Shown in pieces: positions 17,460 to 25,454 of a stretch of 64,000 nucleotides of DNA (position 1 is its first letter; every line of letters starts with the position of its first letter). A program made the position numbers and the translations under genes. This DNA comes from an uncultured Methanomassiliicoccales archaeon. GTDB taxonomy: Archaea > Thermoplasmatota > Thermoplasmata > Methanomassiliicoccales > Methanomethylophilaceae. Below the pieces are notes generated by a model, which was not told the DNA's origin, made no database searches, and saw nothing but the letters and a program-made list of their open reading frames with translations. The stretch covers positions 1 through 64,000 of the forward strand of contig CAUFXM010000002.1 of NCBI GenBank assembly GCA_959597175.1. The letters are read 5' to 3'.

Positions 17460-18782
17460 ATGGATCTAGAGGATGCCGTGCTGGAGCGGATCGTGCCTTC
17501 GCCGGACACCGTCGTCTCCATCAGGGAGCGCGCGGCCAGGCTGAAGGCGATGGTCGAGGACTACATCGCAGCCCACGGCATAGAGGTCGAGGCCAGGTAC
17601 GCCGGGTCGTTCTCGAAGGGGACGTTCCTGTCGAACCCGGACCTGGATCTGTTCCTGATGTTCCCGGAGTCCGTGTCGGAGGAGGATCTGAAGAGGATCG
17701 GCCTGCAGGCCGGCGAGGACATCCTCCACGGGATCAGGATGTACTCCGACCATCCGTACACCAGGGGGAACTTCGAGGGTCTGGACGTGGACATGGTCCC
17801 GTGCTACCATCTGAGCGATACGTCGCATCTGAAGAGCGCCGTGGACCGCACGCCGTTCCACACGGCGTTCATCATCTCGCATCTGGACGACGCCGGGAAG
17901 GACCAGGTCCGCCTGCTAAAGAAGTTCATGAAGGGCATCGGGGCGTACGGCGCGGAGCAGGACTCCCGCGGGTTCTCCGGATACCTGTGCGAGCTCCTGA
18001 TCGTGAAGTTCGGGACCCTCAGGGGCCTCCTGGAGGCCGCGAGCCGCTGGAGGGAGGGGACGACCTTCCCCATCGAAGGCCCCGCCGGGCCGAGGATGGA
18101 GTCGGCGCTGGTGGTGTACGACCCGGTCGATCCGCGCAGGAACGTGGCGTCCGCCGTCCACGCGGATACGCTTGCGTTGTTCATCCACGCAGCCAGGGAG
18201 TACCTCCGCGAGCCCAGGATGGAGTTCTTCTTCCCGAACCCCCGCAGGCCGATGTCCAGGGAGGAGCTGGCCAAGCTGCTCGGTACGCACGGGTCCAGGC
18301 TGGTGTCCGTCTCGTTCTCCAGGCCGGAGGCCATCGAGGACAACCTGCAGTCCCAGCTATGGAAGACCCAGACCGCCCTGGGGAGGAGGCTGGACGAGCA
18401 CGGGTTCGGCGTGCTCAGGGCCGTTCACTCCATGGATGATGAACGGATGGCCGTCGTGTTCGAACTCGAACGCGACACGCTCCCGAGGGTGCACAAGCAC
18501 AGGGGGCCGCCTGTCTGGGCCAACCCCGGATCGTTCATGGACAAGTGGAGGGGGAGCGAATGCGGGGATCCGTTCATCGAGGACGGATGCTGGACCGTCG
18601 TGGCTCCCAGGCACTACATCACCGCCGTCGAGATGATCGAGGGGGAGGCCACCAGGCTCGGGGCCGGAAGGGAGCTGGACACAGGCACCATCGGTGTCAT
18701 GGACAGCGACAGGTCCCTGGAGGATGCGGATCCGCTGCTGCTGACGTCGCTCCTGGACCCGAAGCTGCCGTGGGAGGTCTGA
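17460..18782 (+). CDS. cca: Archaeal (class I) CCA tRNA nucleotidyltransferase
   Basis: A 440-residue enzyme that adds or repairs the 3'-CCA of tRNAs without a template. The class I nucleotidyltransferase signature is clear: AGSFSKGTFLSNPDLDLFLMFP with catalytic Asp residues, followed by GLDVDMVPCYHL holding the third carboxylate. The middle and tail domains match archaeal CCA enzymes in length and in the conserved VKFGTLRGLLEAASRW. The gene ends 39 bases before a tRNA-Pro gene that does not encode CCA and so needs this activity. A GTTATAGATAAC element lies about 30 bases before the ATG. Confidence 0.95.
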   Translation: MDLEDAVLERIVPSPDTVVSIRERAARLKAMVEDYIAAHGIEVEARYAGSFSKGTFLSNPDLDLFLMFPESVSEEDLKRIGLQAGEDILHGIRMYSDHPYTRGNFEGLDVDMVPCYHLSDTSHLKSAVDRTPFHTAFIISHLDDAGKDQVRLLKKFMKGIGAYGAEQDSRGFSGYLCELLIVKFGTLRGLLEAASRWREGTTFPIEGPAGPRMESALVVYDPVDPRRNVASAVHADTLALFIHAAREYLREPRMEFFFPNPRRPMSREELAKLLGTHGSRLVSVSFSRPEAIEDNLQSQLWKTQTALGRRLDEHGFGVLRAVHSMDDERMAVVFELERDTLPRVHKHRGPPVWANPGSFMDKWRGSECGDPFIEDGCWTVVAPRHYITAVEMIEGEATRLGAGRELDTGTIGVMDSDRSLEDADPLLLTSLLDPKLPWEV

Positions 18783-18821
18783 ACAAACATTTTAAACGGA
18801 GTCCGCAATCGGCGGACCGGT

Positions 18822-18894
18822 GGGCCTGTGGGCTAGCTTGGTATACTTGTGGCTTTGGGAGCCATTGACCCCGGTTCAAATCCGGGCAGGCCCA
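18822..18894 (+). tRNA. tRNA-Pro (anticodon UGG)
   Basis: Acceptor stem GGGCCTG pairs perfectly with CAGGCCC. The anticodon stem GTGGC/GCCAT encloses loop TTTGGGA with anticodon TGG at 18856-18858, and the T arm is CCCGG-TTCAAAT-CCGGG. The D stem is weak (a C-A mismatch at 12-23). A73 is encoded but CCA is not. A TTTTAAAC box lies at 18790-18797, about 28 bases before the 5' end. Confidence 0.93.
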
Positions 18895-19055
18895 CTTCCT
18901 ATATGGAATTACCACGGATAACGGAACGCGCCGGTGGATGAGGCCGGTCCGATCGATGTCGATGTCCTCATGCTAGCAATCCGTTTCAACGACCGGGCGT
19001 TTCAATCGATTCGCATTCATGCCTTACGAAGCGGTTCTGACAACATATTTCTATT

Positions 19056-19071
19056 ATCGATTGTAATCGAT
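19056..19071. promoter_or_regulatory. ATCGAT-TGTA-ATCGAT palindrome at the EamA promoter
   Basis: Two ATCGAT hexamers separated by TGTA lie between the TATA-like TTTCTATTA and the predicted leaderless start at 19078, a repressor-like position. The right half extends to TAATCGATTA. The same ten bases recur at 19936-19945, covering the EamA stop codon, and AATCGATT occurs at 19004-19011. Confidence 0.5.
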
Positions 19072-19077
19072 TACATC

Positions 19078-19938
19078 ATGTGGATCGTCTACGCGTTCCT
19101 CTCGGCGGTGTTCGCCGCCCTGACGTCCATATTCGCCAAGGTGGGGATACGCGACGTCGACTCCAATCTCGCCACGGCCCTGCGCACCATCGTGGTCCTC
19201 GCCATGGCATGGCTGATGGTCCTTTTGGTGGGGTCCTGGGACGGAATAGGCGACATATCCGGCCGGACTCTCGTCTTCCTCATCCTGTCCGGTCTGGCCA
19301 CCGGCGCATCCTGGCTGTGCTACTTCCGCGCCATACAGCTCGGTAACGTCAACAAGGTGGCGCCCATCGACAAGAGCAGCACCATACTCACGATGATCCT
19401 GGCGTTCATCTTCCTGGGCGAGTCGTTCACACCCATCGCCGGTGTGGGGATGGTGGTGATGTTCGTCGGTACCATGCTGATGATCGAGAGGAAGGACGTG
19501 GATGAGACGAAGGAGACCCGCAGGTCATGGCTCGTCTACGCGACCCTGTCCGCGGTCTTCGCGGCTCTGACATCGATCCTGGGGAAGGTGGGGATCGAGG
19601 ACGTGGAGTCCAATCTGGGCACCGCGATACGCACCATCGTGGTCCTGGTGATGGCATGGGCCATCGTCTTCATGCAGGGGACACAGGGGCAGGTACGCAC
19701 CATCGGTAAGCGGAACGGGGGGTTCCTGGTCCTCTCCGGTCTGGCCACAGGCGCATCCTGGCTGTGTTTCTACAGGGCCCTTCAGGAGGGTCCCGCATCC
19801 CTGGTGGTGCCCATCGACAAGCTCAGCATCCTGTTCACCGTGGTGTTCGCGTTCCTGTTCCTGCATGAGGGCATGTCCCGTCGTTCATGGGTTGGTCTGG
19901 CCCTGCTGGTCATCGGGACATTGATGCTGTTGCTGTAA
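19078..19938 (+). CDS. EamA/DMT-family transporter
   Basis: A 286-residue drug/metabolite transporter with ten membrane segments arranged as two homologous halves. Each half begins with the same sequence, VYAFLSAVFAALTSI versus VYATLSAVFAALTSI, and each carries SGLATGASWLC and PIDK. The halves are unusually similar to each other. Substrate is unknown; relatives export amino acids or metabolites. The ATG at 19078 is favoured because the longer frame (from 18934) lacks hydrophobic character, and an AT-rich TATA element is about 25 bases upstream. It is one of only two genes in the window that end in TAA. Confidence 0.85.
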   Translation: MWIVYAFLSAVFAALTSIFAKVGIRDVDSNLATALRTIVVLAMAWLMVLLVGSWDGIGDISGRTLVFLILSGLATGASWLCYFRAIQLGNVNKVAPIDKSSTILTMILAFIFLGESFTPIAGVGMVVMFVGTMLMIERKDVDETKETRRSWLVYATLSAVFAALTSILGKVGIEDVESNLGTAIRTIVVLVMAWAIVFMQGTQGQVRTIGKRNGGFLVLSGLATGASWLCFYRALQEGPASLVVPIDKLSILFTVVFAFLFLHEGMSRRSWVGLALLVIGTLMLLL

Positions 19939-20017
19939 TCGATTATATATTATACATATAATAATCAAATCATCTATATTTCATGAAATAGTTATCAATT
20001 TGAATACTCCATCAATA

Positions 20018-20034
20018 ATGTTCTATTCGAACAT
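20018..20034. promoter_or_regulatory. Inverted repeat before the DUF368 gene
   Basis: ATGTTC-TATTC-GAACAT is a perfect six-base inverted repeat with a five-base spacer. It lies just upstream of a TATA-like ATTTATGA (20037-20044), which is about 28 bases from the ATG at 20069. Position upstream of the TATA box fits an activator or a repressor blocking BRE. The surrounding 130 bases are markedly AT-rich. Confidence 0.45.
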
Positions 20035-20068
20035 AGATTTATGAAGGGTTTTTTCGGAACACGCCCGC

Positions 20069-20983
20069 ATGAGTAGAAAACCGCTAAAGGATTTCCTCGT
20101 GGGCACACTCGTGGGCGCCATGTCCATGATGCCCGGGGCCAGCGGCGGGATCATCGCAGTCATATTCGGCATATACGAGAGGTTGATGTCAGACCTGGCC
20201 GACATAAGGCACAAGCTTCTGAAGGACCTCGGATTCATCATACCTGTGGGACTGGGGATCCTGGTGGGGCTCGTGGTGTGCGCTGTGGGCATAGACGCCC
20301 TGTTGCAGGACTGGGAGGTGCCGCTCATGTTCTTCTTTGCGGCCCTCATAGTCTTCCAGATCCCGGACCTGTACAGGCTCTGCAACGATTCGACCGACGA
20401 TCCGCGTCCCACTTCCCGGAATGTGCTGGTATGCGTGGTCGGATTCCTGGTGATGCTGTCGTTCCTCTTCCTCGGATCCACGGACTCCGGGGTGTCCCTG
20501 GTCGAGCTGGACGCCATGGACGTCGTCCTGCTGTTCGTCATAGGGTTCATCGTGGCGCTGTCCAAGATAGTCCCCGGTCTCAGCGGGGCGGCAATCCTGC
20601 TTGCGATCGGCCTGTACACGCCGTTGATGGACCTGGTCGGAGGCATGGACTTCTCCATCATAATGGACAGGATCTCCGCGCTGATCCCGCTGGGCGTCGG
20701 TCTGGTGGTGGGCGTCCTGGTGCTGTCCAGGGTCGTGGACCATCTCATCAGGAGCTATCGCAGGTCCACGTACTACTGCATCATGGGCATAACCCTCGGT
20801 TCTGTGGTCACGGTCACGGTGCAGGCGATCCAGGGTGTGGACGGCACGGGCACCGTCATCGCGAGCGTGGTCTGCATCGTCATCGGTCTCCTGTTCGGAT
20901 ACCTCCTGAGCAGGGTATCAGCCAAGTACGCGGACGAGACCATCTCCGGGGAGCCCGGCAGAGAGGGATCCTCCTCGTCCTGA
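20069..20983 (+). CDS. DUF368 (PopT-like) polyprenyl-phosphate translocase candidate
   Basis: This 304-residue multi-spanning membrane protein shows the DUF368 signature MSMMPGASGGIIAVIFGIYERL near the N-terminus and its internal echo ALSKIVPGLSGAAILLAIGLYTPL in the second half, implying an inverted-repeat fold. Bacterial DUF368 proteins were recently shown to recycle undecaprenyl phosphate across the membrane; in archaea the natural substrate would be a dolichyl-type phosphate used in glycosylation, which is inference. It is probably monocistronic with its own AT-rich promoter region, and a hairpin (20994-21013) follows. Confidence 0.85.
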   Translation: MSRKPLKDFLVGTLVGAMSMMPGASGGIIAVIFGIYERLMSDLADIRHKLLKDLGFIIPVGLGILVGLVVCAVGIDALLQDWEVPLMFFFAALIVFQIPDLYRLCNDSTDDPRPTSRNVLVCVVGFLVMLSFLFLGSTDSGVSLVELDAMDVVLLFVIGFIVALSKIVPGLSGAAILLAIGLYTPLMDLVGGMDFSIIMDRISALIPLGVGLVVGVLVLSRVVDHLIRSYRRSTYYCIMGITLGSVVTVTVQAIQGVDGTGTVIASVVCIVIGLLFGYLLSRVSAKYADETISGEPGREGSSSS

Positions 20984-20993
20984 CCCCAATGGG

Positions 20994-21013
20994 TGTGCCG
21001 GGATCCTGGCACA
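20994..21013 (+). terminator. Weak hairpin after DUF368 gene
   Basis: TGTGCC and GGCACA pair around GGGATCCT, 10 bases after the stop codon. There is no T-run directly after it, so its role as terminator is uncertain. Confidence 0.3.
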
Positions 21014-21111
21014 TCCATCATTCCCACTTCCTACCATTTTTAAGTCACCAATCCTATGTACGTGGAGTCGCGACGTGCTGCACGGGTGCGACCCGAATGG
21101 AAGTGACGTCC

Positions 21112-21648
21112 ATGAACCCCAGGGAGAACTTCGACAGGATCTACAGGTCCCTGATCCTAATGGACATGATAGACGTCGAGGCCATGGCGGATAAGAAGCT
21201 CTCCTATCGGGACATATTCTACCTGGACCTCATCATGCTCACCCCCGAGTGCACGGTGTCCAAGCTCTCCGAGGCGCTCAGGGTCTCCCCGCCGTCGGTG
21301 ACGCGCAGGGTGAATTCGATGGAGGAGCGCGGCCTGGTCGTCAGGAAGAGGCAGGAGGGGGATGCCCGCTTCAAGACCATCGAGATATCCGACGAGTTCA
21401 GGAAGACGATGGACGATCCGGAGGGGCTGGTGGACAAGGTCTTCGCGAAGCTCCCGGAGGAGTACTCCGAAGAGGATGTGGAGCTCTTCTGCGACATGCT
21501 GGGGTTCATAGCCGACAATCTGGACACGAGCGTCTCCAGGCGCAGGCGGCGAAGCCGCATCGCGGGGATGGCCGAGGGGGTTTCGGTTCCGATCCGACAG
21601 AGCCAGATATCCGGCCGGACCCCACGTTCTTCGGCCCACCCCCTCTGA
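21112..21648 (+). CDS. MarR-like winged-helix transcriptional regulator
   Basis: A protein of about 178 residues with a winged helix-turn-helix typical of MarR: YLDLIMLTPECTVSKLSEALRVSPPSVTRRVNSMEERGLVVRKR, with the wing QEGDARFKTIEIS. The part after DNLDTSVSRRRRRS is unlike regulators (rich in Arg, Ser and Pro) and may be an unconserved tail. The start is ATG at 21112 or 21097. A TTTTTAAG element near 21036 predicts a 5' leader of roughly 40 bases. No partner gene is obvious; DUF368 upstream and an unknown gene downstream are candidates for control. Confidence 0.72.
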   Translation: MNPRENFDRIYRSLILMDMIDVEAMADKKLSYRDIFYLDLIMLTPECTVSKLSEALRVSPPSVTRRVNSMEERGLVVRKRQEGDARFKTIEISDEFRKTMDDPEGLVDKVFAKLPEEYSEEDVELFCDMLGFIADNLDTSVSRRRRRSRIAGMAEGVSVPIRQSQISGRTPRSSAHPL

Positions 21649-21682
21649 AACGCTCATAATCCCAACCTCCGTCGTGACGGCC

Positions 21683-22438
21683 ATGGGGAGTGTCGAGACC
21701 ATTCTGGACGTCATGCATGGTGCCGTGGCCGATATGGATTCCGCGCTCGGGGAGAGGGTCTCGGCCATGGTCCTGTCCGGGACGGCGACGCCTCCCCGCC
21801 GGGGCGTCAGGACGCAGGAGGACCCCCAGCACCTGACGTCCAGGGTCCTGGTCGGGCACATGGTCCGCGCCCTGGGGTACGTCGAGGTGACCAGCATACG
21901 CCGGGAGATGGAGCACGCGCCCGGGCTAATAATATCGATAGCCCCGGCCAACCACCCCCTTGCAGAGGCATCCTACACCCTCCTCGGCGCGATGCACGCG
22001 GAGGGCGTCGTCAGGGGGATGGCAACCGACGGCATGAGGTGGTTCCTCGCCGAGTCCGACGGGGGGAGGCCCAGGGTCGTGTGCATGGCCGACCTCAGGC
22101 CGTATTACGTGGAGGCTCTGGACCGCAGGAGGTTCAGGGTGGCCGTGGAGGAGGACCGCCGGGCGCTGGCCCTTTTCGCGCACCTGTTCTCCAAGGCCGA
22201 GCGACGGCTCACCTGGGTTGGCCGCAGGGGGGTCCGTCGGGGGAGCCCACCTGCATGTCCCCCACCACGGACGAGTAGAGGCGATACCCGCCGGCGAGGT
22301 GGCTGCACTCGTAGCCGTTCTGCGACAGTATCCTTCCGGCGATGTAGCTGCGGAGGGCGCTGTGGCATATCAGGCGTATGTGCTTGTCCTTCGGGATCTC
22401 GGCCATCCTCCCCCTTATGGAGTCGACAGGTATGTTGA
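21683..22438 (+). CDS. Unknown protein whose frame runs into the convergent gene
   Basis: I do not recognise the family. Residues 1 to about 175 look like a real compact alpha/beta protein: HLTSRVLVGHMVRALGYVEV, then GLIISIAP, TDGMRWFLAE and PRVVCMADLRPYYVEALDRRRFR. This loosely recalls the N-terminal nuclease-like domain of type I restriction subunits, a weak resemblance only. After about base 22210 the translation turns into Arg/Ser/Pro-rich sequence typical of antisense reading, because the frame has no stop before it enters the oppositely oriented CoA-disulfide reductase gene. The true protein may end near 22210 or the stop may have been lost. ATG 21683 is chosen over GTG 21674 by a TATA-like TCATAATC about 27 bases upstream. 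Confidence 0.5.
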   Translation: MGSVETILDVMHGAVADMDSALGERVSAMVLSGTATPPRRGVRTQEDPQHLTSRVLVGHMVRALGYVEVTSIRREMEHAPGLIISIAPANHPLAEASYTLLGAMHAEGVVRGMATDGMRWFLAESDGGRPRVVCMADLRPYYVEALDRRRFRVAVEEDRRALALFAHLFSKAERRLTWVGRRGVRRGSPPACPPPRTSRGDTRRRGGCTRSRSATVSFRRCSCGGRCGISGVCACPSGSRPSSPLWSRQVC

Positions 22439-23900
22439 CCGCGCCCTCGATGTGCCCCCTGGCATACTCCATGGGCGATCTGACGTCCACGAAGAACGAG
22501 TTCGGGTCATCCATCAGGGAGCTCACATCATACCAGAAGAACTGAGAGATCCTGCCGGAGACCACGTTGTCTATGACGAATCCGGCCATGTTCACGGGAT
22601 CCTTCGCGGACGAGTACGGAGGGGCGTACGCCAGGTCGAGCTCCTCCAGCAGCCTGTAGTCCCCTCCTGCGCGGATGGCGGTCGCGATGACGTCGATCCT
22701 CTTGTCCGATCCCTCGTATCCGACTATCTGCGCCCCCAGCACCCTCCCCGTCCCCTTCTCGAACAGGGTCTTCACGGACATGTTCCTGGCTCCAGGGTAG
22801 TACGTGGCGTGGGATGCCGAGTACGTGTACACCTTGTCGTAGTCGATGCCGGCGGCCTTCGCGGTCCTCTCGTTCAGGCCTGTCGTGGCCACGGTCATGT
22901 CGAACACCTTGATGACCGAGGACCCCTGGGAGCCGTGGTACTCGCTGAGGATCCCGCAGATGTTGTCGGCGGCTATCCTGCCCTGTCTGTTGGCAGGTCC
23001 GGCCAGGGATATCACCGCATCCGTCTGCGATACGAACTCCTTGACCTGCACTGCGTCGCCGACAGCATAGATCGACGGGTCTGATGTGCGCATGTGGCCG
23101 TCGACGATGATGGAGCCCTTGATCCCGGTCTCCAGACCGCAATCGGAGGCGAGGTGCGCATCAGGGATCACTCCGAGGGCCATCACTGCCATGTCCGCGT
23201 GCAGGGTCCGCCCGCTCCTCAGGGTCACCTCCAGCCCGTCGTCTGCCCGGAACCCGGTGACGGCGTCGGAGAGGACCAGGTCGATGCCGTTGGCCCTGAT
23301 GCAGTGGTGGACGTCCGCGGCCATGTCGCGGTCCAGGGGAGGCAGCACATGGTCGGGGCGCTGGACCAGGGTCACCTTCACGCCCATGCGCACCAGGTTC
23401 TCCGCGACCTCCAGCCCAATGTACCCTCCACCGGCGACCACGGCGGCCTCCGGGTGCTGGGACTCTACGAATCTCCTCATCGACAGGGTGTCTTCTACCG
23501 TGCGCAGGGTCATGACCCGGGGGTCGTCCGTACCGGGGATGTCCGGCACCATGGCCTTGGCTCCCGGCGACAGTATCAGAACGTCGTAGGGCTCGTCGTA
23601 CTCGGAGCCGTCGTCCAGGCGCCTGACTCTGACTCTCTTGGACCCGCGGTCTATGGACACGGCCTCGTTCCTCACGCGGACGTCCACATCGAAGCGGCTC
23701 CTGAACGACGCGGGGCTCTGGAGCGTCAGGTCCCCCTCGTCCTCTATCACCCCTCCGACGTAGTAGGGCAGTCCGCAGTTGGCGTACGAGACGTAGCCGG
23801 TGCGCTCCAGGACCACTATCTCAGCACTCTCGTCGAGCCTCCTGAGCCTGGCGGCGGCGGAGGCACCCCCGGCGACACCGCCGACGATTACAACCTTCAT
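22209..23900 (-). CDS. CoA-disulfide reductase-like flavoprotein with C-terminal rhodanese domain
   Basis: This 563-residue protein has an FAD/NAD(P)H disulfide oxidoreductase core: KVVIVGGVAGGASAAARLRR, the redox-active single Cys in SYANCGLPYYVGG, NAD-binding VVAGGGYIGLEVAENL, and SIYAVGDAVQV for FAD. About residues 465-555 form a rhodanese domain with catalytic Cys in ICHSALRSYIAGR. This CoADR-RHD architecture reduces CoA disulfide, persulfides or polysulfide; some relatives act as NADH oxidases. The ATG at 23900 begins at the canonical first beta strand and is preceded about 25 bases upstream by an ATATAATA box. A GTTAAC-GGA-GTTAAC palindrome lies directly before that box. Confidence 0.9.
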   Translation of the reverse strand: MKVVIVGGVAGGASAAARLRRLDESAEIVVLERTGYVSYANCGLPYYVGGVIEDEGDLTLQSPASFRSRFDVDVRVRNEAVSIDRGSKRVRVRRLDDGSEYDEPYDVLILSPGAKAMVPDIPGTDDPRVMTLRTVEDTLSMRRFVESQHPEAAVVAGGGYIGLEVAENLVRMGVKVTLVQRPDHVLPPLDRDMAADVHHCIRANGIDLVLSDAVTGFRADDGLEVTLRSGRTLHADMAVMALGVIPDAHLASDCGLETGIKGSIIVDGHMRTSDPSIYAVGDAVQVKEFVSQTDAVISLAGPANRQGRIAADNICGILSEYHGSQGSSVIKVFDMTVATTGLNERTAKAAGIDYDKVYTYSASHATYYPGARNMSVKTLFEKGTGRVLGAQIVGYEGSDKRIDVIATAIRAGGDYRLLEELDLAYAPPYSSAKDPVNMAGFVIDNVVSGRISQFFWYDVSSLMDDPNSFFVDVRSPMEYARGHIEGAVNIPVDSIRGRMAEIPKDKHIRLICHSALRSYIAGRILSQNGYECSHLAGGYRLYSSVVGDMQVGSPDGPPCGQPR

Positions 23901-23931
23901 GAGAGGCGGAGGGCGTCGCGGGGTATTATAT

Positions 23932-23946
23932 GTTAACGGAGTTAAC
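23932..23946. promoter_or_regulatory. GTTAAC-GGA-GTTAAC operator-like element
   Basis: Two palindromic GTTAAC hexamers three bases apart lie next to the TATA box (ATATAATA, about 23920-23931 region) of the minus-strand CoA-disulfide reductase gene. The second hexamer includes the TAA stop codon of glpK (complement of 23942-23944), so operator and coding sequence overlap. Confidence 0.45.
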
Positions 23947-25450
23947 TGGATTCCCCGCCGGTCTCCGACCACAGCCTGGCGCATCTGACGGCCCGTTCCC
24001 ACCCGCGGATCAGTTCGTCACGGCGGGAACCGTCCATCGCGGGCACGAACCTGCGGTCGAGGGACCAGTTCCTGCGTATGTCGTCGCGGTCCGACCAGAA
24101 CCCAACGGTCAGCCCGGCCATGTACGCCGCGCCGAGAGCCGTGGACTCTATGCATCTGGGCCTCTCCACATCCATGCCCGTGATGTCCGCTAGGAACTGG
24201 CACAGGAAGTCGTTGGCGCTGGCGCCCCCGTCCACCTTGATGGAGTGTATGCGGGTACCCGAGTCCGCCTCCATGGAGCGTATGACGTCGTTTGCCTGGA
24301 ACGCTATGGACTCCAGTGCCGCACGTGCGATGTGGTTGCGGTTGGTCGCACGGGTTAGCCCCATGATCACGCCTCTGGCGTTCTGCACCCAATACGGTGC
24401 TCCCAGACCCACGAAGGCGGGCACCACGTAGCATCCGCCGGAATCGTCCACGGACTGCGCCATCCTCTCGGTCTCGGAGGACTCCTCCACGATCTGGAGC
24501 TCGTCCCTCAGCCATTGGACCGCGGCACCGGCGATGTACACCGAACCCTCCAGGGCGTACTCCGCCCTGTCGCCCGATGACCAGGCGACGGTGGTTAGCA
24601 GACCGTTGGATGTGACCATGGGCTTGTCCCCGAGGTTCATCAGCAGGAACCCGCCGGTGCCGAAGGTGATCTTCACGTCCCCCGGGTCCAGGCACGTCTG
24701 TCCGAACAGCGCGGCCTGCTGGTCGCCGATTGCCGATGCTATCGGCACCTCGACCCCCAGGGCGACGGGGTCGGTGAGCCCGAACACGTGTCCGGGCGGG
24801 AACGGCTCGGGGAGCATGGCATCCGGGATTCCCAGGACATCCAGGAGGAAGGGGTCCCAGCGCAGGTCGTGTATGTTGAACATCATGGTGCGGGACGCGT
24901 TGGACCAGTCGGTGGCATGGACCCTCCCGCCGGTGAGGTTCCAGACGATCCACGACTCCACCGTCCCGAACAAGGCCCTCCCCTCCTCGGCCATGGTGCG
25001 GGCTCCGGGCACGTTGTCCAGGATCCATGCCAGCTTGGTGCCGGAGAAGTATGCGTCCACCTGCAGGCCGGTCCTGGCGAGGACCTCCGTCCCGAGACCC
25101 TCCTCGGTGATGTGCTGGCACATGTCGAACGTCCTGCGGTCCTGCCAGACGATGGCGTTGCACAGGGGCTCCCCGGTGATGCGGTCCCACACGACCACGG
25201 TCTCCCTCTGGTTGGTGATCCCGACGGCGACGCACTCCGACGGGTCGATGCCGGGGCGGGAGAGGCATTCACGGGCGGTTTCCACGCACAGGTCCCGGAT
25301 CTCCGAGGCGTTGTGCTCAACCATGCCGTCGCCGGGGTAGAACTGTGTCAGTGGCCTCTGGGAGACCCCGAGGACCTCCCCTCCGTGGCCGAACAGCATG
25401 CATCTCACGCTGGTGGTGCCAGCGTCGATGGACAGCACGAACCCCGTCAT
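23942..25450 (-). CDS. glpK: Glycerol kinase
   Basis: A 502-residue FGGY-family kinase that phosphorylates glycerol to sn-glycerol 3-phosphate. Diagnostic motifs are LSIDAGTTSVRCMLF (phosphate-binding), GITNQRETVVVWD, the Asp/Gln-containing IGDQQAALFGQ, ITFGTGGFLLMNLG, and GLTRATNRNHIARAALESIAFQANDVI near the C-terminus. Length and order match bacterial GlpK. No glycerol facilitator or glycerol-3-phosphate dehydrogenase is beside it. It starts four bases after the archaeal ATPase gene, suggesting cotranscription. It ends in TAA, a rare stop in this window. Confidence 0.95.
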   Translation of the reverse strand: MTGFVLSIDAGTTSVRCMLFGHGGEVLGVSQRPLTQFYPGDGMVEHNASEIRDLCVETARECLSRPGIDPSECVAVGITNQRETVVVWDRITGEPLCNAIVWQDRRTFDMCQHITEEGLGTEVLARTGLQVDAYFSGTKLAWILDNVPGARTMAEEGRALFGTVESWIVWNLTGGRVHATDWSNASRTMMFNIHDLRWDPFLLDVLGIPDAMLPEPFPPGHVFGLTDPVALGVEVPIASAIGDQQAALFGQTCLDPGDVKITFGTGGFLLMNLGDKPMVTSNGLLTTVAWSSGDRAEYALEGSVYIAGAAVQWLRDELQIVEESSETERMAQSVDDSGGCYVVPAFVGLGAPYWVQNARGVIMGLTRATNRNHIARAALESIAFQANDVIRSMEADSGTRIHSIKVDGGASANDFLCQFLADITGMDVERPRCIESTALGAAYMAGLTVGFWSDRDDIRRNWSLDRRFVPAMDGSRRDELIRGWERAVRCARLWSETGGESS

Positions 25451-25454
25451 CGGA

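Noticed and set aside
20278..21111. An open frame running through the DUF368 gene into the MarR-like gene.
   Set aside because: The first 270 codons are an alternative frame of DUF368 with Arg/Gly-rich, non-protein-like composition; only the MarR part is real.
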